64,000 nt of DNA from Stenotrophomonas maltophilia D457 (GTDB lineage: Bacteria; Pseudomonadota; Gammaproteobacteria; Xanthomonadales; Xanthomonadaceae), in NCBI RefSeq assembly GCF_000284595.1, contig NC_017671.1, forward strand, positions 963,001-1,027,000, given 5' to 3'. Below the pieces are notes generated by a model. The model saw only the letters and a list, made by a program, of their open reading frames with translations. It searched no databases and was not told the origin of the DNA. A program made the position numbers and the translations under genes. Shown in pieces: positions 8,563 to 19,285 of the stretch (its first letter is position 1; each line of letters starts with the position of its first letter).

Positions 8563-9567
8563 ATGACGCAGAAAATTACGGTCATCCGCGGCGACGGCAT
8601 TGGCCCGGAAATCATGGACGCCACCCTGTTCGTGCTCGACCAGCTCAAGACTGGCCTGGAGTACGAAGACGCCGACGCCGGCCTGGTGGCCCTGGAAAAG
8701 CACGGCGACCTGATGCCGGCAGTGACCCTGGAATCGATCGCGCGCAACAAGGTCGCGCTGAAGAGCCCGTTGACCACCCCGGTCGGTGGTGGCTTCACCT
8801 CGATCAACGTCAGCCTGCGCCGCCACTTCGACCTGTACGCCAACGTGCGTCCGGCCCACACCTTCCCGAACACCAAGTCGCGTTTCGACAACGTCGACCT
8901 GATCACCGTCCGTGAGAACACCGAAGGTGCCTACCTGGCCGAAGGCCAGGAAGTGTCGGCCGACGGCGAAACCGCCTTCTCCGGCACCCGCATCACCCGC
9001 AAGGGCTCCGAGCGCATCGTGCGCTACGCCTTCGAGCTGGCCAAGAGCACTGGCCGCAAGAAGGTCACTGCCGTGCACAAGGCCAACATCATCAAGTCGA
9101 CCTCGGGCCTGTTCCTGAACGTCGCCCGTGAAGTCGCCGCACAGTACCCGGAGATCGAGTTCCAGGAAATGATCGTCGACAACTGCTGCATGCAGCTGGT
9201 GATGCGTCCGGAACAGTTCGATGTGATCGTCACCACCAACCTGTTCGGCGACATCATCTCCGACCTGTGCGCCGGTCTCGTCGGCGGCCTGGGCCTGGCC
9301 CCGGGTGCCAACATCGGCAAGGACGCGGCGATCTTCGAAGCCGTGCACGGCACCGCGCCGGACATCGCCGGCCAGGGCAAGGCCAATCCGTGCGCGCTGC
9401 TGCTGGCAGCCGCGCAGATGCTGGACCATGTCGGCCAGCCGGAAAACGCCGAGCGCCTGCGCAAGGCCATCGTGGCGACCATGGAAGCCAAGGATTCGCT
9501 GACCGGCGACCTGGGCGGCACCGGCACCACCATGAGCTTTGCCCAGGCCATCGCCAGCCGCCTGTAA
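8563..9567 (+). CDS. NAD-dependent isocitrate dehydrogenase (isocitrate/isopropylmalate dehydrogenase family)
   Basis: 334 aa beta-decarboxylating dehydrogenase of the short homodimeric type. Visible family features are GDGIGPEIM near the N-terminus, the RRHFDLYANVRP substrate-arginine segment, RENTEGAY, and HGTAPDIAGQGKANP near the C-terminus. The Asp-Ile after P in that last motif is the usual sign of NAD rather than NADP specificity. Length and motifs fit the NAD-IDH of xanthomonads better than isopropylmalate dehydrogenase, but the two families are close. The ATG at 8563 is chosen because the open frame before it is non-homologous leader. It is monocistronic, with its own promoter and terminator. 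Confidence 0.85.
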   Translation: MTQKITVIRGDGIGPEIMDATLFVLDQLKTGLEYEDADAGLVALEKHGDLMPAVTLESIARNKVALKSPLTTPVGGGFTSINVSLRRHFDLYANVRPAHTFPNTKSRFDNVDLITVRENTEGAYLAEGQEVSADGETAFSGTRITRKGSERIVRYAFELAKSTGRKKVTAVHKANIIKSTSGLFLNVAREVAAQYPEIEFQEMIVDNCCMQLVMRPEQFDVIVTTNLFGDIISDLCAGLVGGLGLAPGANIGKDAAIFEAVHGTAPDIAGQGKANPCALLLAAAQMLDHVGQPENAERLRKAIVATMEAKDSLTGDLGGTGTTMSFAQAIASRL

Positions 9568-9598
9568 GCGGCCGGCCGACCTCGGTTGGATCCACAGC

Positions 9599-9618
9599 GG
9601 GGCGCCTTCGGGCGCCCC
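9599..9618 (+). terminator. Hairpin terminator after isocitrate dehydrogenase
   Basis: ggggcgcc-ttcg-ggcgcccc, a perfect 8-bp stem with a UUCG tetraloop 31 nt after the stop codon. The T-run after it is weak (gttgcgttg). Confidence 0.65.
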
Positions 9619-9639
9619 GTTGCGTTGTGGGCCGGCCCG

Positions 9640-9704
9640 GTAGATCCACGCCGTGCGTGGAATGACGGGGCCTTGGTCCGCAGCCACCCATGGGGTGGCT
9701 CTAC
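9640..9704. repeat. Two SMAG-like GTAG palindromes in opposite orientation
   Basis: gtagatccacgccgtgcgtg begins at 9640. On the opposite strand gtagagccaccccatgggtg begins at 9704. Both have the GTAG tag followed by a short stem. They fill the gap between isocitrate dehydrogenase and the isochorismatase-like gene. Confidence 0.7.
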
Positions 9705-9815
9705 ATGGAAATTGTCTGTGCGTACATTGCACAGATCATGTGCCGCTACGCGGCTGGTTCGTGCGTCATGCGCTCCGCATCCTGTGCCCACTTCCCAACG
9801 CACTGGAGCTCGAAC

Positions 9816-10559
9816 ATGAACCTCACTGCCTTCGGCCTGGCCAGCCTGATCGGCATGGCCACCACCGCCCCGGTCGCCGCCGCCGAGCCGGCCCATCCCA
9901 CCATCCGCCACATGGCTGGCGCGCCGGTCGCGACCTCGCTGGATGCGGCAAAGACCGCCGTGCTGGTCATCGACTTCCAGAATGAGTACTTCGATGCCAC
10001 GGCCGCACCGGGCTTTGCCGGTGGCCGCATGGTCATTCCCGATGGCGTGGCCGCGCTGCGGCAGGCGAAGCGGGTGGTCGAATTCGCCGATGCTCATGGC
10101 ATCCGCGTGATCCATGTGCAGCACGTGCTGCCGGCGGGTGCGCCGCTGTTCGCACAGGGCAGCGTCAATGCTGCCTTCCATCGCGACCTGCAGCCGCGCC
10201 AGGGCGAGACCGTGGTGCAGAAGGACAATGTCAGCGTGTTCGCCGGCGCGTCCTCCACCGTGCTCGACCCGCTGCTGAAGAACGCCGGCATCGACACCCT
10301 GATCGTCACCGGCCTGCAGACCCATGCCTGCGTGGCTGGTGCCGCGCGCGACGCGGCGGCCGCACCCCGTGGTTACCGGGTGATCGTCTCGTCCGATGCC
10401 AGCGCCAGCCGTGACCTGGACCTGGCTGGCGGCCGGCGCATCGGCCATCGCACGCTGCATGAAGCCGCTCTGGCCCAGATCGAGGACGCCTTCGGCGATG
10501 TCATGACGACTGACGCGATCCTGGCACTGCCGGTGCGCAAGGCCGGCGACGGCGCTTGA
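9816..10559 (+). CDS. Exported isochorismatase-family cysteine hydrolase
   Basis: 247 aa. An N-terminal signal-like segment (MNLTAFGLASLIGMATTAPVAAAEP) precedes an isochorismatase-fold domain. The nucleophile region THACVAGAARDA and the catalytic Asp in LVIDFQNEYF are present. The ATG at 9816 has a ggag element 8 nt upstream. Substrate unknown: the family includes nicotinamidases, amidases and isochorismatases, and secretion argues against isochorismate metabolism. It is followed by a LysR gene in the same direction 53 bases after its stop. Confidence 0.82.
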   Translation: MNLTAFGLASLIGMATTAPVAAAEPAHPTIRHMAGAPVATSLDAAKTAVLVIDFQNEYFDATAAPGFAGGRMVIPDGVAALRQAKRVVEFADAHGIRVIHVQHVLPAGAPLFAQGSVNAAFHRDLQPRQGETVVQKDNVSVFAGASSTVLDPLLKNAGIDTLIVTGLQTHACVAGAARDAAAAPRGYRVIVSSDASASRDLDLAGGRRIGHRTLHEAALAQIEDAFGDVMTTDAILALPVRKAGDGA

Positions 10560-10612
10560 TAAGCTGGCGGGGCCCGCATGCCGCGGGCTCCGCCACGTGG
10601 AGCTGCCCGCCG

Positions 10613-11533
10613 ATGGATCACTTCGCTGCCCTGCGTGCACTGCGCGCCATCGTCGATGCGGGCAGCTTCACCGCGGCAGCCGAGCGCCTCGGTACCACCC
10701 ACTCGGCGATGTCGCGGCAACTGCGGCAGCTGGAAGAACACCTGCAGGTGCGCCTGCTCGATCGCAACAGCCGCCGGCTGTCGTTGACCGAGGCCGGGCG
10801 CGACTACTACCGTGAGGCGGCAACGCTGCTGGACCGCCTGCAGGAAGCCGACGACCGTGCCCGTGCCGGGCAGGCGCAGCCCAGTGGAAGCGTGCGGATC
10901 AGCGTGCCGCAGGTGGTGGCCAGCCAGGAGCTGCCGCACTGGCTGCCGTCATTCCTGCAGCGTTACCCCCAGGTCACGCTGGACCTGTCGGCCGATGACC
11001 AGCTGGTCGATGTGGTCGGTGGTGGTTTCGACCTGGCCCTGCGCATCGCGGCTTCACTGCCGGACAGCCAGCTGGTCGCGCGCGAATTGGCCAGCTGTCC
11101 GCGCATCCTGGTCGCTGCACCGGCCTACCTGGCACACCACGGACTGCCGCGGCAGGCAGCGGACCTGGCTCATCACACGCTGCTGGGTTTCAGTCCCACG
11201 CCAGCACTGCCGCCCTGGCAGTTGCAGGGGCCGCGCGGCGCAACCGCGAGCATCGAAGCCGGGCAGCGCCTGCGTGTGGATGCCACGCCCGCACTGTACG
11301 CCGCCGCGCTGGCCGGCATGGGCATCAGCCTGTTCACCGCGCTGACCGTGCAGGAGGACCTGCGGGCCGGTCGTTTGATCCGCGTGCTGCCGGCCTGGCA
11401 TGCCGGCCAGCGACGCTACTTCGCGCTGTATCCGCATGCACGTGCACTGGCGCCCAAGGTGCGTGCGCTGGTCGAGCACCTCGCGGCGCACTACGCTGCA
11501 CAGGTGAGCGCGGCAGGGAAGTCGCGCAGCTGA
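10613..11533 (+). CDS. LysR-family transcriptional regulator
   Basis: 306 aa. The N-terminal winged HTH begins at once (MDHFAALRALRAIVDAGSFTAAAERL..., SAMSRQLRQLEEHL, about residues 5-60). A periplasmic-binding-protein-like effector domain follows. It belongs to the CrgA/DsdC-like group that often controls adjacent genes. The downstream transporter begins 13 nt after its stop, so regulator and transporter are probably cotranscribed. Confidence 0.9.
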   Translation: MDHFAALRALRAIVDAGSFTAAAERLGTTHSAMSRQLRQLEEHLQVRLLDRNSRRLSLTEAGRDYYREAATLLDRLQEADDRARAGQAQPSGSVRISVPQVVASQELPHWLPSFLQRYPQVTLDLSADDQLVDVVGGGFDLALRIAASLPDSQLVARELASCPRILVAAPAYLAHHGLPRQAADLAHHTLLGFSPTPALPPWQLQGPRGATASIEAGQRLRVDATPALYAAALAGMGISLFTALTVQEDLRAGRLIRVLPAWHAGQRRYFALYPHARALAPKVRALVEHLAAHYAAQVSAAGKSRS

Positions 11534-11546
11534 AACCGAGGTGGTG

Positions 11547-12299
11547 ATGGAGTCGGTGTATCTGCTGGTCGCGCTCGGCGCGATCGTTGCCGGATTCGTG
11601 CAGGGCCTGTCCGGTTTCGCCTTCGGGATGGTAGCGATGTCGTTCTGGGCATGGGGGCTGGAGCCGCGACTGGCCGCTGCGCTGTCGGTGTTCGGCGCGC
11701 TGGTCGGTCAGCTGGTGGCCGTGTTCACCGTGCGGCGTGGCTTCAACCTGCGCCTGCTGCTGCCGTTCGTGCTGGGCGGCCTGGCGGGCATTCCGCTCGG
11801 CGTGATGGTACTGCCACACCTGGACATGGACTGGTTCAAGGCGCTGCTGGGCGGCTTCCTTGCGCTGTGGTGCCCGGTGATGCTGATGGCGCGATCGTTG
11901 CCGCCGATCCGCGTGGGTGGTCGTATCGGTGACGCGATCGCCGGCATGGCAGGTGGGGTGCTCAGCGGCATCGGCGGTTTCGCCGGACCGGTGCCGACGC
12001 TGTGGAGCACGCTGCGTGGCTTCGGCAGGGACGAGCAGCGCGCGGTCATCCAGAACTTCAACCTGGCGATGCTGGCAGTGACCATGGCCACCTATGTCGG
12101 CAGCGGCCTGGTGAGCCGGCAGATGCTGCCGTACTTCGCCATCGTGGCGCCGGCGATGCTGGTGCCGACCCTGCTGGGTGCGCGCGTCTACATCGGCATC
12201 AGCGAGGCGCGCTTCCGGCAGATCGTACTGAGCCTGTTGACCGCGTCGGGCATCGCATTGCTGGCGTCGTCGATGCCGGCGCTGCTGGCGCGGTCGTAA
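11547..12299 (+). CDS. TauE/SafE-family membrane transporter
   Basis: 250 aa, strongly hydrophobic with about 7-8 membrane segments. It has the family signature GFVQGLSGFAFGM near the N-terminus and a second GGVLSGIGGFAGP repeat at mid-length. The family exports sulfite or sulfonates or other organic anions, and the substrate here is unknown. Start at ATG 11547, preceded by gagg. Two GTG codons directly upstream (11541, 11544) are alternatives. Confidence 0.88.
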   Translation: MESVYLLVALGAIVAGFVQGLSGFAFGMVAMSFWAWGLEPRLAAALSVFGALVGQLVAVFTVRRGFNLRLLLPFVLGGLAGIPLGVMVLPHLDMDWFKALLGGFLALWCPVMLMARSLPPIRVGGRIGDAIAGMAGGVLSGIGGFAGPVPTLWSTLRGFGRDEQRAVIQNFNLAMLAVTMATYVGSGLVSRQMLPYFAIVAPAMLVPTLLGARVYIGISEARFRQIVLSLLTASGIALLASSMPALLARS

Positions 12300-12310
12300 C
12301 CGGTTGAACG

Positions 12311-12931
12311 TCAGGTCGGGCGGAACATGCGGAAGCGCTGTCCGGCACCGATGCGGAAGTAGTCGGCAGGCCCGCCGCCGCGCAGGATCGGGGCCGCCGC
12401 AGCGGTGTCGTAGATGCCATCGACCAGCAGCCGTTCATCGATATGCACCGTCACCACTTCGCCCAGCACCAGCCAGCCGTTGGTGTCCTGGCCGGCGGCA
12501 TCGCGCAGGCGGACGATCTGCGTGCAGCGGCATTCCATGCTTACCGGGCTCTGTGCCACGCGGGGCGGTGTGACCTGCGTTGAGGCCAGTGGCGTCAGGC
12601 CGGCAAGGACGAACTCGTCGACATCCGGCGCGACCGCACGGCAGCTTTCGTTCATCGCCTCGGCCAGGTCGAAGGTGGCCAGGTTCCACACGAATTCACC
12701 GGTGGCTTCAATGTTGCGCAGCGAGTCTTTGCGGCCCTGGCTGGAGAAGCCGATGATCGGCGGGGTGTAGTTGAAGGCGTTGAAGAAGCTGTAGGGCGCC
12801 AGGTTCAACGTGCCCTGTGCGTCGCGGCTGGAAATCCAGCCGATCGGGCGCGGGCCGATGATGGCGTTGAACGGGTCATGCGGCAGACGGTGGCCCTCTG
12901 CCGGGCGGTAGCTGTGGAAGGTGTCGGGCAT
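12311..12931 (-). CDS. Flavin reductase-like FMN-binding protein
   Basis: 206 aa, cytoplasmic, flavin reductase-like split-barrel domain. Typical segments are PRPIGWISSRDAQGTLNLAPYSFFNAFNYTPP and the SMECRCTQIV / GEVVTVHID strand pair. Such proteins use bound FMN, often as the reductase partner of a monooxygenase. No monooxygenase is adjacent. It is convergent with the TauE/SafE gene, leaving an 11-nt gap. Confidence 0.88.
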   Translation of the reverse strand: MPDTFHSYRPAEGHRLPHDPFNAIIGPRPIGWISSRDAQGTLNLAPYSFFNAFNYTPPIIGFSSQGRKDSLRNIEATGEFVWNLATFDLAEAMNESCRAVAPDVDEFVLAGLTPLASTQVTPPRVAQSPVSMECRCTQIVRLRDAAGQDTNGWLVLGEVVTVHIDERLLVDGIYDTAAAAPILRGGGPADYFRIGAGQRFRMFRPT

Positions 12932-12964
12932 GGGGGCAGGGGACGTGTGGGCTTGCTCGACTCT

Positions 12965-12998
12965 ACAAAAAAGCCGCGACCCTTGCGGATCGCGGCTT
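12965..12998 (-). terminator. Rho-independent terminator of the Bax-inhibitor-1 gene
   Basis: On the minus strand a 9-bp stem (aagccgcga/tcgcggctt, 12971-12998) is followed by a run of T (aaaaaa at 12967-12972 on the plus strand). It lies 22 nt after the stop of the gene at 13021-13779. Confidence 0.8.
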
Positions 12999-13020
12999 GT
13001 CTCTCTCGGCGTGGCTGGAC

Positions 13021-13779
13021 TCAGCGCTGCTGGATCTTCGACAGCAGGCGCAGGAACTCCACATACAGCCAGACCAGGGTCACCATCAGGCCGAATGCGC
13101 CATACCACTCCATGTACTTCGGCGCGCGCTGGGCCACGCCGGTTTCGATGAAGTCGAAGTCCAGCACCAGGTTCAGCGCCGCCACGACCACCACGAACAG
13201 GCTGAAGGCGATGCCCAGCCAGCTGGAGTCGTGGATCACCGGCACGTTGATGTTGAAGAAGCCCAGCACGAACGAGGCCAGGTAGAGCAGGGCGATGCCG
13301 CCGGTGGCGGCGACCACGCCCAACTTGAAGTTCTCGGTGGCCTTGATCACGCCGCTGCGGTACGCGAACAGCAGCGCAAACAGGGTGCCGAAGGTCAGCA
13401 GCACGGCCTGGAACACGATGCCCGGGAACTTGGCGTTGAACAGGGCCGAGATGGCGCCGAGGAACACGCCTTCCACCAGCGCATACATCGGCGCGGTGAC
13501 CGGCGACCATTCCTTCTTGAAGATGGTGATCAGCGCCAGCACCAGGCCGCCGATGGCGCCGCCCATGGCATACAACCTGGCTCCGGCCATGACCTGGCCG
13601 TAGTCGTCGATGGTCTGGTTCCAGGCGAAAGCGGCCGTCAGCACGGTCAACAGCAGCAGGAAACCGGTCTTGTTGACGGTGCCGTTGAGGGTCATTGCCT
13701 GGTCGGGGCTGGTCACCACCGAACCGCTGGCGAGGTCGAGGAAGGTCGACTCGGAAAGAGCCGGGTTGCCGCTGCGCAT
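13021..13779 (-). CDS. Bax inhibitor-1/YccA family inner-membrane protein
   Basis: 252 aa with an approximately 60-residue N-terminal part and seven predicted transmembrane helices (for example TGFLLLLTVLTAAFAW and VVVVAALNLVLDF). Bacterial members include YccA, which modulates FtsH, and pH-sensitive calcium-leak channels. The function here is not established by sequence. It is monocistronic with its own terminator. Confidence 0.88.
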   Translation of the reverse strand: MRSGNPALSESTFLDLASGSVVTSPDQAMTLNGTVNKTGFLLLLTVLTAAFAWNQTIDDYGQVMAGARLYAMGGAIGGLVLALITIFKKEWSPVTAPMYALVEGVFLGAISALFNAKFPGIVFQAVLLTFGTLFALLFAYRSGVIKATENFKLGVVAATGGIALLYLASFVLGFFNINVPVIHDSSWLGIAFSLFVVVVAALNLVLDFDFIETGVAQRAPKYMEWYGAFGLMVTLVWLYVEFLRLLSKIQQR

Positions 13780-13959
13780 GCGTGTTCTCCGTGCGAATGA
13801 GGGTCAGGACGGCCATCCGGCCGATGGGCGTGAGCATAGCCGATGACTGCTTTCGGCGTTGTGGCAGGCCGCGGAACTGCGCGTCCTTCGTTGACAGTTC
13901 CCAACGCGCTTGGCGACAATGACCAACTCCCCGGGCCTGACCCGAGGGGATTGCAAGAC

Positions 13960-14036
13960 CGGGGTATAGCGCAGTCTGGTAGCGCGCCTGCTTTGGGAGC
14001 AGGATGTCGGGGGTTCGAATCCCTCTACCCCGACCA
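13960..14036 (+). tRNA. tRNA-Pro (TGG)
   Basis: 77 nt including encoded CCA. Acceptor arms are CGGGGTA and TACCCCG; the anticodon loop TTTGGGA gives TGG. First of five tRNAs within 870 bp. Confidence 0.96.
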
Positions 14037-14075
14037 ATCCCACGTCACGTCGGATTGGACACCGTTCCGGTTCGG

Positions 14076-14152
14076 GCGCCCGTAGCTCAACTGGATAGAG
14101 CACCGGCCTTCTAAGCCGGCGGTTACAGGTTCGATTCCTGTCGGGCGCGCCA
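14076..14152 (+). tRNA. tRNA-Arg (TCT)
   Basis: 77 nt with encoded CCA. GCGCCCG pairs with CGGGCGC. The anticodon loop CTTCTAA reads TCT. Confidence 0.96.
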
Positions 14153-14326
14153 TTGGCGGGACAGCGGGATCGCATCGGCGGATGTGAAGAAGTGCTTGCA
14201 AAAGCGTAAAGACTCCACCAGAATATCGGACTCGCTTCGGCGGACCGGAACTTCGGTGACAGTCTCCAGGCAAGGTTTCAAGGTTCCAGTGCTGGCGGTA
14301 TCGGCGGTGGAGCGAAAGTTTCAGTG

Positions 14327-14403
14327 GTGGCTGTAGCTCAGTTGGTTAGAGTACCGGATTGTGATTCCGGTGGTCGGGGGTTCGAATCCCCTCAGCCACC
14401 CCA
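14327..14403 (+). tRNA. tRNA-His (GTG)
   Basis: 77 nt with encoded CCA. GTGGCTG pairs with CAGCCAC. The G at 14326 can serve as the G-1 that pairs with C73, the identity element of tRNA-His. Anticodon GTG. An upstream ttgcaa...gaatat pair (14196-14226) may be its promoter. Confidence 0.95.
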
Positions 14404-14437
14404 CTGATTCAACCGCATCGGCGCAGCCGAAACGGTA

Positions 14438-14465
14438 TTGCAATAAACAGAAAGCACGTTACAAT
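14438..14465 (+). promoter_or_regulatory. Promoter of first tRNA-Lys
   Basis: TTGCAA (14438-14443), a 16-nt spacer and TACAAT (14460-14465), 17 nt before the tRNA. Confidence 0.55.
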
Positions 14466-14482
14466 GTGCGTCTGAGTTTCAC

Positions 14483-14558
14483 GGGCCGTTAGCTCAGTTG
14501 GTAGAGCAGTTGACTCTTAATCAATAGGTCCAAGGTTCGAATCCTTGACGGCCCACCA
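14483..14558 (+). tRNA. tRNA-Lys (CTT), copy 1
   Basis: 76 nt with encoded CCA. GGGCCGT pairs with ACGGCCC. The anticodon arm GTTGA-CTCTTAA-TCAAT gives CTT. It differs from copy 2 at one acceptor base pair (CG versus TA). Confidence 0.95.
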
Positions 14559-14564
14559 AGACGG

Positions 14565-14596
14565 AAGCCACCTGGTACGCTAGGTGGCTTTTTTCT
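14565..14596 (+). terminator. Terminator after first tRNA-Lys
   Basis: aagccacct / aggtggctt stem followed by TTTTTT, 7 nt after the tRNA. Confidence 0.85.
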
Positions 14597-14709
14597 TATA
14601 GGTGTGACCCTTTCGTTTCAATGGGCCACACGTTGCAGGGCCCCGCCTGGCGTGGATCTGCAGCGCATCGGGATCGCAGTGCTGGTTTCAACGATGTTGA
14701 AGAAAGTGC

Positions 14710-14739
14710 TTGCACCCACCGAGCGGATCGGGTCATAAT
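14710..14739 (+). promoter_or_regulatory. Promoter of second tRNA-Lys
   Basis: TTGCAC (14710-14715), an 18-nt spacer and CATAAT (14734-14739), 15 nt before the tRNA. Confidence 0.55.
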
Positions 14740-14754
14740 TCGCGCCCCGATTTC

Positions 14755-14830
14755 GGGCTGTTAGCTCAGTTGGTAGAGCAGTTGACTCTTAATCAATAGG
14801 TCCAAGGTTCGAATCCTTGACAGCCCACCA
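14755..14830 (+). tRNA. tRNA-Lys (CTT), copy 2
   Basis: 76 nt with encoded CCA, same anticodon as copy 1. The acceptor is GGGCTGT/ACAGCCC. It has its own promoter and terminator, so the two Lys genes are independent transcription units. Confidence 0.95.
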
Positions 14831-14834
14831 GACG

Positions 14835-14866
14835 AAAGCCACTTGGTCATCCAGGTGGCTTTTTTC
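14835..14866 (+). terminator. Terminator after second tRNA-Lys
   Basis: aaagccact...aggtggcttt stem followed by a T-run, 5 nt after the tRNA. Confidence 0.82.
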
Positions 14867-14889
14867 TTGCCCGCACGCCGGGTTGCGCT

Positions 14890-14914
14890 TCATCCACGCA
14901 TGGCGTGGATCCAC
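14890..14914. repeat. SMAG-like palindrome
   Basis: atccacgc-atg-gcgtggat, the same core as the GTAG-tagged element at 9640, without an obvious GTAG here. Confidence 0.5.
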
Positions 14915-15044
14915 TGAAGCAGTGCTGAAATCAGGGGCATACGCGTCATCAGTGCTTTCAATGCTGTGCACTGCTTCTCACCGCATGGCGTCCTGCATCG
15001 CACCCAATAGATCTTCCGCGCCGATGGCGCATGCAGGAAGGAAG

Positions 15045-15419
15045 ATGTTGATGGCTGAGATCACTCGATTGCACGGCACGGTGTGGGTTCCCTTCGCGTT
15101 GATGGCACTGGCGGCCTGCACGCCGGGCAATGATCCCGCGCAGGCTGTCGAGCGTGATGCGGGCGCAGAGCGCATTCCGGCGCGCCAGATCGACGACGCC
15201 ATGCAGTTGCGGCCGGCCCGGCCCGCGGAGGGGGAGGTCCTGCCCGGCGCGGTGGACGTACAGCGCAATGCGGACGGTTCGGTGGATGTGCGCAGGGCTG
15301 CGCCGGCGTCGGTGGCCCTGCGTCGCACCGACGATGGGGGCGTGGAGGTCCGGAAGGTGGATGCGGCCGTCGACCCGGGCTCAGGCGCGGCGCCGGCCCG
15401 CACGGTACCGCAGCAGTAG
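15045..15419 (+). CDS. Small hypothetical lipoprotein
   Basis: 124 aa. A short N-terminus and hydrophobic stretch end in the lipobox ALAAC, predicting signal-peptidase-II cleavage and lipidation. The mature part is low-complexity, with a D-G-S/G-V-x-V-R rhythm (NADGSVDVRRA, DDGGVEVRKV) and no recognised domain. An aggaagg element precedes the ATG at 15045. ATG 15051 is an alternative. It sits alone between tRNA genes. Function unknown. Confidence 0.72.
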   Translation: MLMAEITRLHGTVWVPFALMALAACTPGNDPAQAVERDAGAERIPARQIDDAMQLRPARPAEGEVLPGAVDVQRNADGSVDVRRAAPASVALRRTDDGGVEVRKVDAAVDPGSGAAPARTVPQQ

Positions 15420-15557
15420 GCTGCGGCCAGCCCGGCGGTCGCGCACCCGCCGGGCTGGCCGCGATGCAGCGATGGCGCGGAGCGTAGTGGATTCAGCTTT
15501 GTGCAGGCCTTCCGATTCCAGTCGCCGCCTGCGACAATGAACACCTGTGCCGGCCAC

Positions 15558-15642
<85 letters not shown>

Positions 15643-15831
15643 GTGCCGGCCTGTCCCCGCCCTGATCGGGCCATCGGCGCCCCCTTGACCGGCACGCGCT
15701 GGCAGTGCAGGCCGAATTGGGCGAAACTAAAGGGCTGCGGCAAGCAGGCGCGTCCCAGACGTCGTGTCCTAACAACCGTTTCATCCCAATCATCGAGCCG
15801 GGGGCCTGGGCCACCGGTGGCAGGAGTCAAC

Positions 15832-17127
15832 ATGCAAGCTTCGATCGAATCCACCGGCAACCTGGAACGCCGCCTGAGCTTCTCGCTGCCGGAAGAGCGT
15901 CTGCAGAGCCACATCGCCGGCCGCCTGGGCGAAATCGCCCGTACCACCCGCATCAAGGGGTTCCGTCCGGGCAAGGTGCCGGCCAAGGTGATCGAGCAGC
16001 GCTTCGGCGCGCAGGTCCGTGGCGAGGCGCTGGACGGCCTGCTGCGCGAGACCTTCGACGCGGCCGTGCGCGAGCACGACCTGCGCGTCGTCGGCAGCCC
16101 GCGCATCGACAAGGGCGACGAGGGTGAGTTCTCCTTCGTGGCCACCGTGGAAGTGGTGCCGGACTTCGGCGACATCGACGTCAGCAAGCTGACCGTCGTG
16201 CGCCACACCGCCGAGATCACCGACGCCGACATCGACCAGATGATCGAGAACCTGCAGAACCAGCGTCGCACCTGGGCCCCGGTCAGCCGTGGCGCGCAGG
16301 ACGGCGACCTGGTCGCGGTGGAAACCTGGTCGCAGGCCGGCGAAGAGCGCCTGCCGGCCGAGGGCACCGAGAAGGGTTCGATCGTGCTCGGCCAGGGCAT
16401 GATGTTCGACACCATCGAAAAGGGCCTGGTCGGCCTGGCCAAGGGCGAAGAGAAGACCCTGGACGTCGAGTTCCCGGCTGACTGGCGCGTGCCGGTGCTG
16501 GCCGGCAAGACCGTGCAGGTCACCGTCAAGGTTGCCGACGTGTCCGAGCCGGTCGTGCCGGCGGTCGACGAAGCCTTCATCAAGAGCTTCGGCGTGAAGG
16601 GTGGCGACGTCGAGCAGTTCCGCAGCGACATCCGCGCCAACCTGGAGCGTGAGCTGAAGGGCGCGCTGATGAACCGCCTGCGCCGCGAAGTGGGCGAGCA
16701 GCTGATCGCGGCCTACTCGTCGGTGGAAATGCCGCCGCGCCTGGTCGAGAACGAAGCCCGCGCCATGCTGGCCCAGCAGGTCGAGCAGCTGCGCCGCAAC
16801 GGCCAGAACGTCGGCGAGATCCCGGCCGATGCCCACGAAGGCTTCAAGGACGCCGCCGCCAAGCGCGTGCTGGTCGGCCTGCTGGTCGGTGAAGTGGCCC
16901 GCATCAACGACCTGCGCCTGGAAGCCAAGCGCCTGAACGAAACGATGCGTCTGATCGCCTCGACCTACGAAGAGCCGGAGCAGGTCATTGAGATGTACCG
17001 CAACGACCCCCAGCTGATGTCTGGCCTGCAGAACCGTGTGATGGAAGAGCAGGTGATCGACTGGATCGCCGAGCGTGCCCAGCACACCGAAGAGAAGCTG
17101 TCGTTCCAGGACGCGATTCGCCAGTAA
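15832..17127 (+). CDS. tig: Trigger factor (ribosome-associated chaperone, PPIase)
   Basis: 431 aa cytosolic chaperone that binds nascent chains at the ribosome exit. The ribosome-docking loop GFRPGKVP is at about residues 43-50. An FKBP-like PPIase domain occupies about 150-240 and a C-terminal helical cradle follows. The ATG at 15832 has caggag upstream; the open frame before it is leader. It heads the conserved tig-clpP-clpX-lon cluster. Confidence 0.97.
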   Translation: MQASIESTGNLERRLSFSLPEERLQSHIAGRLGEIARTTRIKGFRPGKVPAKVIEQRFGAQVRGEALDGLLRETFDAAVREHDLRVVGSPRIDKGDEGEFSFVATVEVVPDFGDIDVSKLTVVRHTAEITDADIDQMIENLQNQRRTWAPVSRGAQDGDLVAVETWSQAGEERLPAEGTEKGSIVLGQGMMFDTIEKGLVGLAKGEEKTLDVEFPADWRVPVLAGKTVQVTVKVADVSEPVVPAVDEAFIKSFGVKGGDVEQFRSDIRANLERELKGALMNRLRREVGEQLIAAYSSVEMPPRLVENEARAMLAQQVEQLRRNGQNVGEIPADAHEGFKDAAAKRVLVGLLVGEVARINDLRLEAKRLNETMRLIASTYEEPEQVIEMYRNDPQLMSGLQNRVMEEQVIDWIAERAQHTEEKLSFQDAIRQ

Positions 17128-17146
17128 GCCGGCGGATCACCGGATG

Positions 17147-17170
17147 CCCCGCGCCTTTGCCGGCGCGGGG
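17147..17170 (+). terminator. Hairpin between tig and clpP
   Basis: ccccgcgcc (17147-17155) pairs with ggcgcgggg (17162-17170), followed by only a short ttgtt. Probably a leaky terminator, leaving some read-through to clpP. Confidence 0.6.
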
Positions 17171-17201
17171 TTGTTGCCCCCCAAGATAGGTACCTCACGT
17201 A

Positions 17202-17828
17202 ATGGACAACCGAACCAAAGCCCTGAACCTGGTTCCGATGGTGGTCGAGCAGACCAGCCGCGGCGAGCGTGCCTACGACATCTATTCGCGCCTGTTGAAG
17301 GAGCGCCTGATCTTCCTCGTGGGCCCGATCGACGATCACATGGCCAACGTGGTGGTGGCGCAGTTGCTGTTCCTGGAATCGGAGAACCCGGAAAAGGACA
17401 TCAACATCTACATCAACTCGCCGGGTGGCGTGGTCACCGCCGGCATGGCGATCTACGACACCATGCAGTACATCAAGCCGAATGTGAGCACCACCTGCAT
17501 CGGCCAGGCCGCCTCGATGGGCGCCCTGCTGCTGGCCGCGGGCGAAGCCGGCAAGCGCTATGCGCTGCCGAACTCGCGCGTGATGATCCACCAGCCGCTG
17601 GGCGGCTACCAGGGCCAGGCCACCGACATCGACATCCACGCGCGTGAGATCCTGACCCTGCGTTCGCGCCTGAACGAGATCCTGGCCAAGCACACCGGCC
17701 AGTCGCTGGAGACGATCGCCCGCGACACCGAGCGCGACAACTTCAAAAGCGCCTTCGAGGCGCAGGCCTACGGTCTGGTCGACCAGGTCCTGGAGCGTCG
17801 TCCGGATGAGTCGATCCAGGCCGGTTGA
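17202..17828 (+). CDS. clpP: ATP-dependent Clp protease proteolytic subunit
   Basis: 208 aa serine peptidase forming the tetradecameric barrel that works with ClpX. The catalytic Ser is in [14 protein letters not shown], the His in [11 protein letters not shown] and the Asp in ARDTERDNF. The start fits a short propeptide. The gene lies directly before clpX, its ATPase partner. Confidence 0.98.
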   Translation: MDNRTKALNLVPMVVEQTSRGERAYDIYSRLLKERLIFLVGPIDDHMANVVVAQLLFLESENPEKDINIYINSPGGVVTAGMAIYDTMQYIKPNVSTTCIGQAASMGALLLAAGEAGKRYALPNSRVMIHQPLGGYQGQATDIDIHAREILTLRSRLNEILAKHTGQSLETIARDTERDNFKSAFEAQAYGLVDQVLERRPDESIQAG

Positions 17829-17837
17829 CCGGCCTTC

Positions 17838-17858
17838 ACGGGGCCAGGGAGGCCCCGT
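17838..17858 (+). terminator. Hairpin after clpP
   Basis: acggggcc-aggga-ggccccgt, an 8-bp stem 9 nt after the stop. No long T-run, so it may only attenuate. Confidence 0.6.
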
Positions 17859-17954
17859 TCCTGCAGGGTCGGGCGGGACTGGTGTCCCCTCGGCCCTGTG
17901 CTATTCTCGAATCGAACCCCCGTTCAGCGGGTGGGGTAACTGGGTAAGCGAAGC

Positions 17955-19244
<1,290 letters not shown>

Positions 19245-19285
19245 TCCTTCCAGGTTGTTGATTGGAAAGGATTTTCAAGGAATGC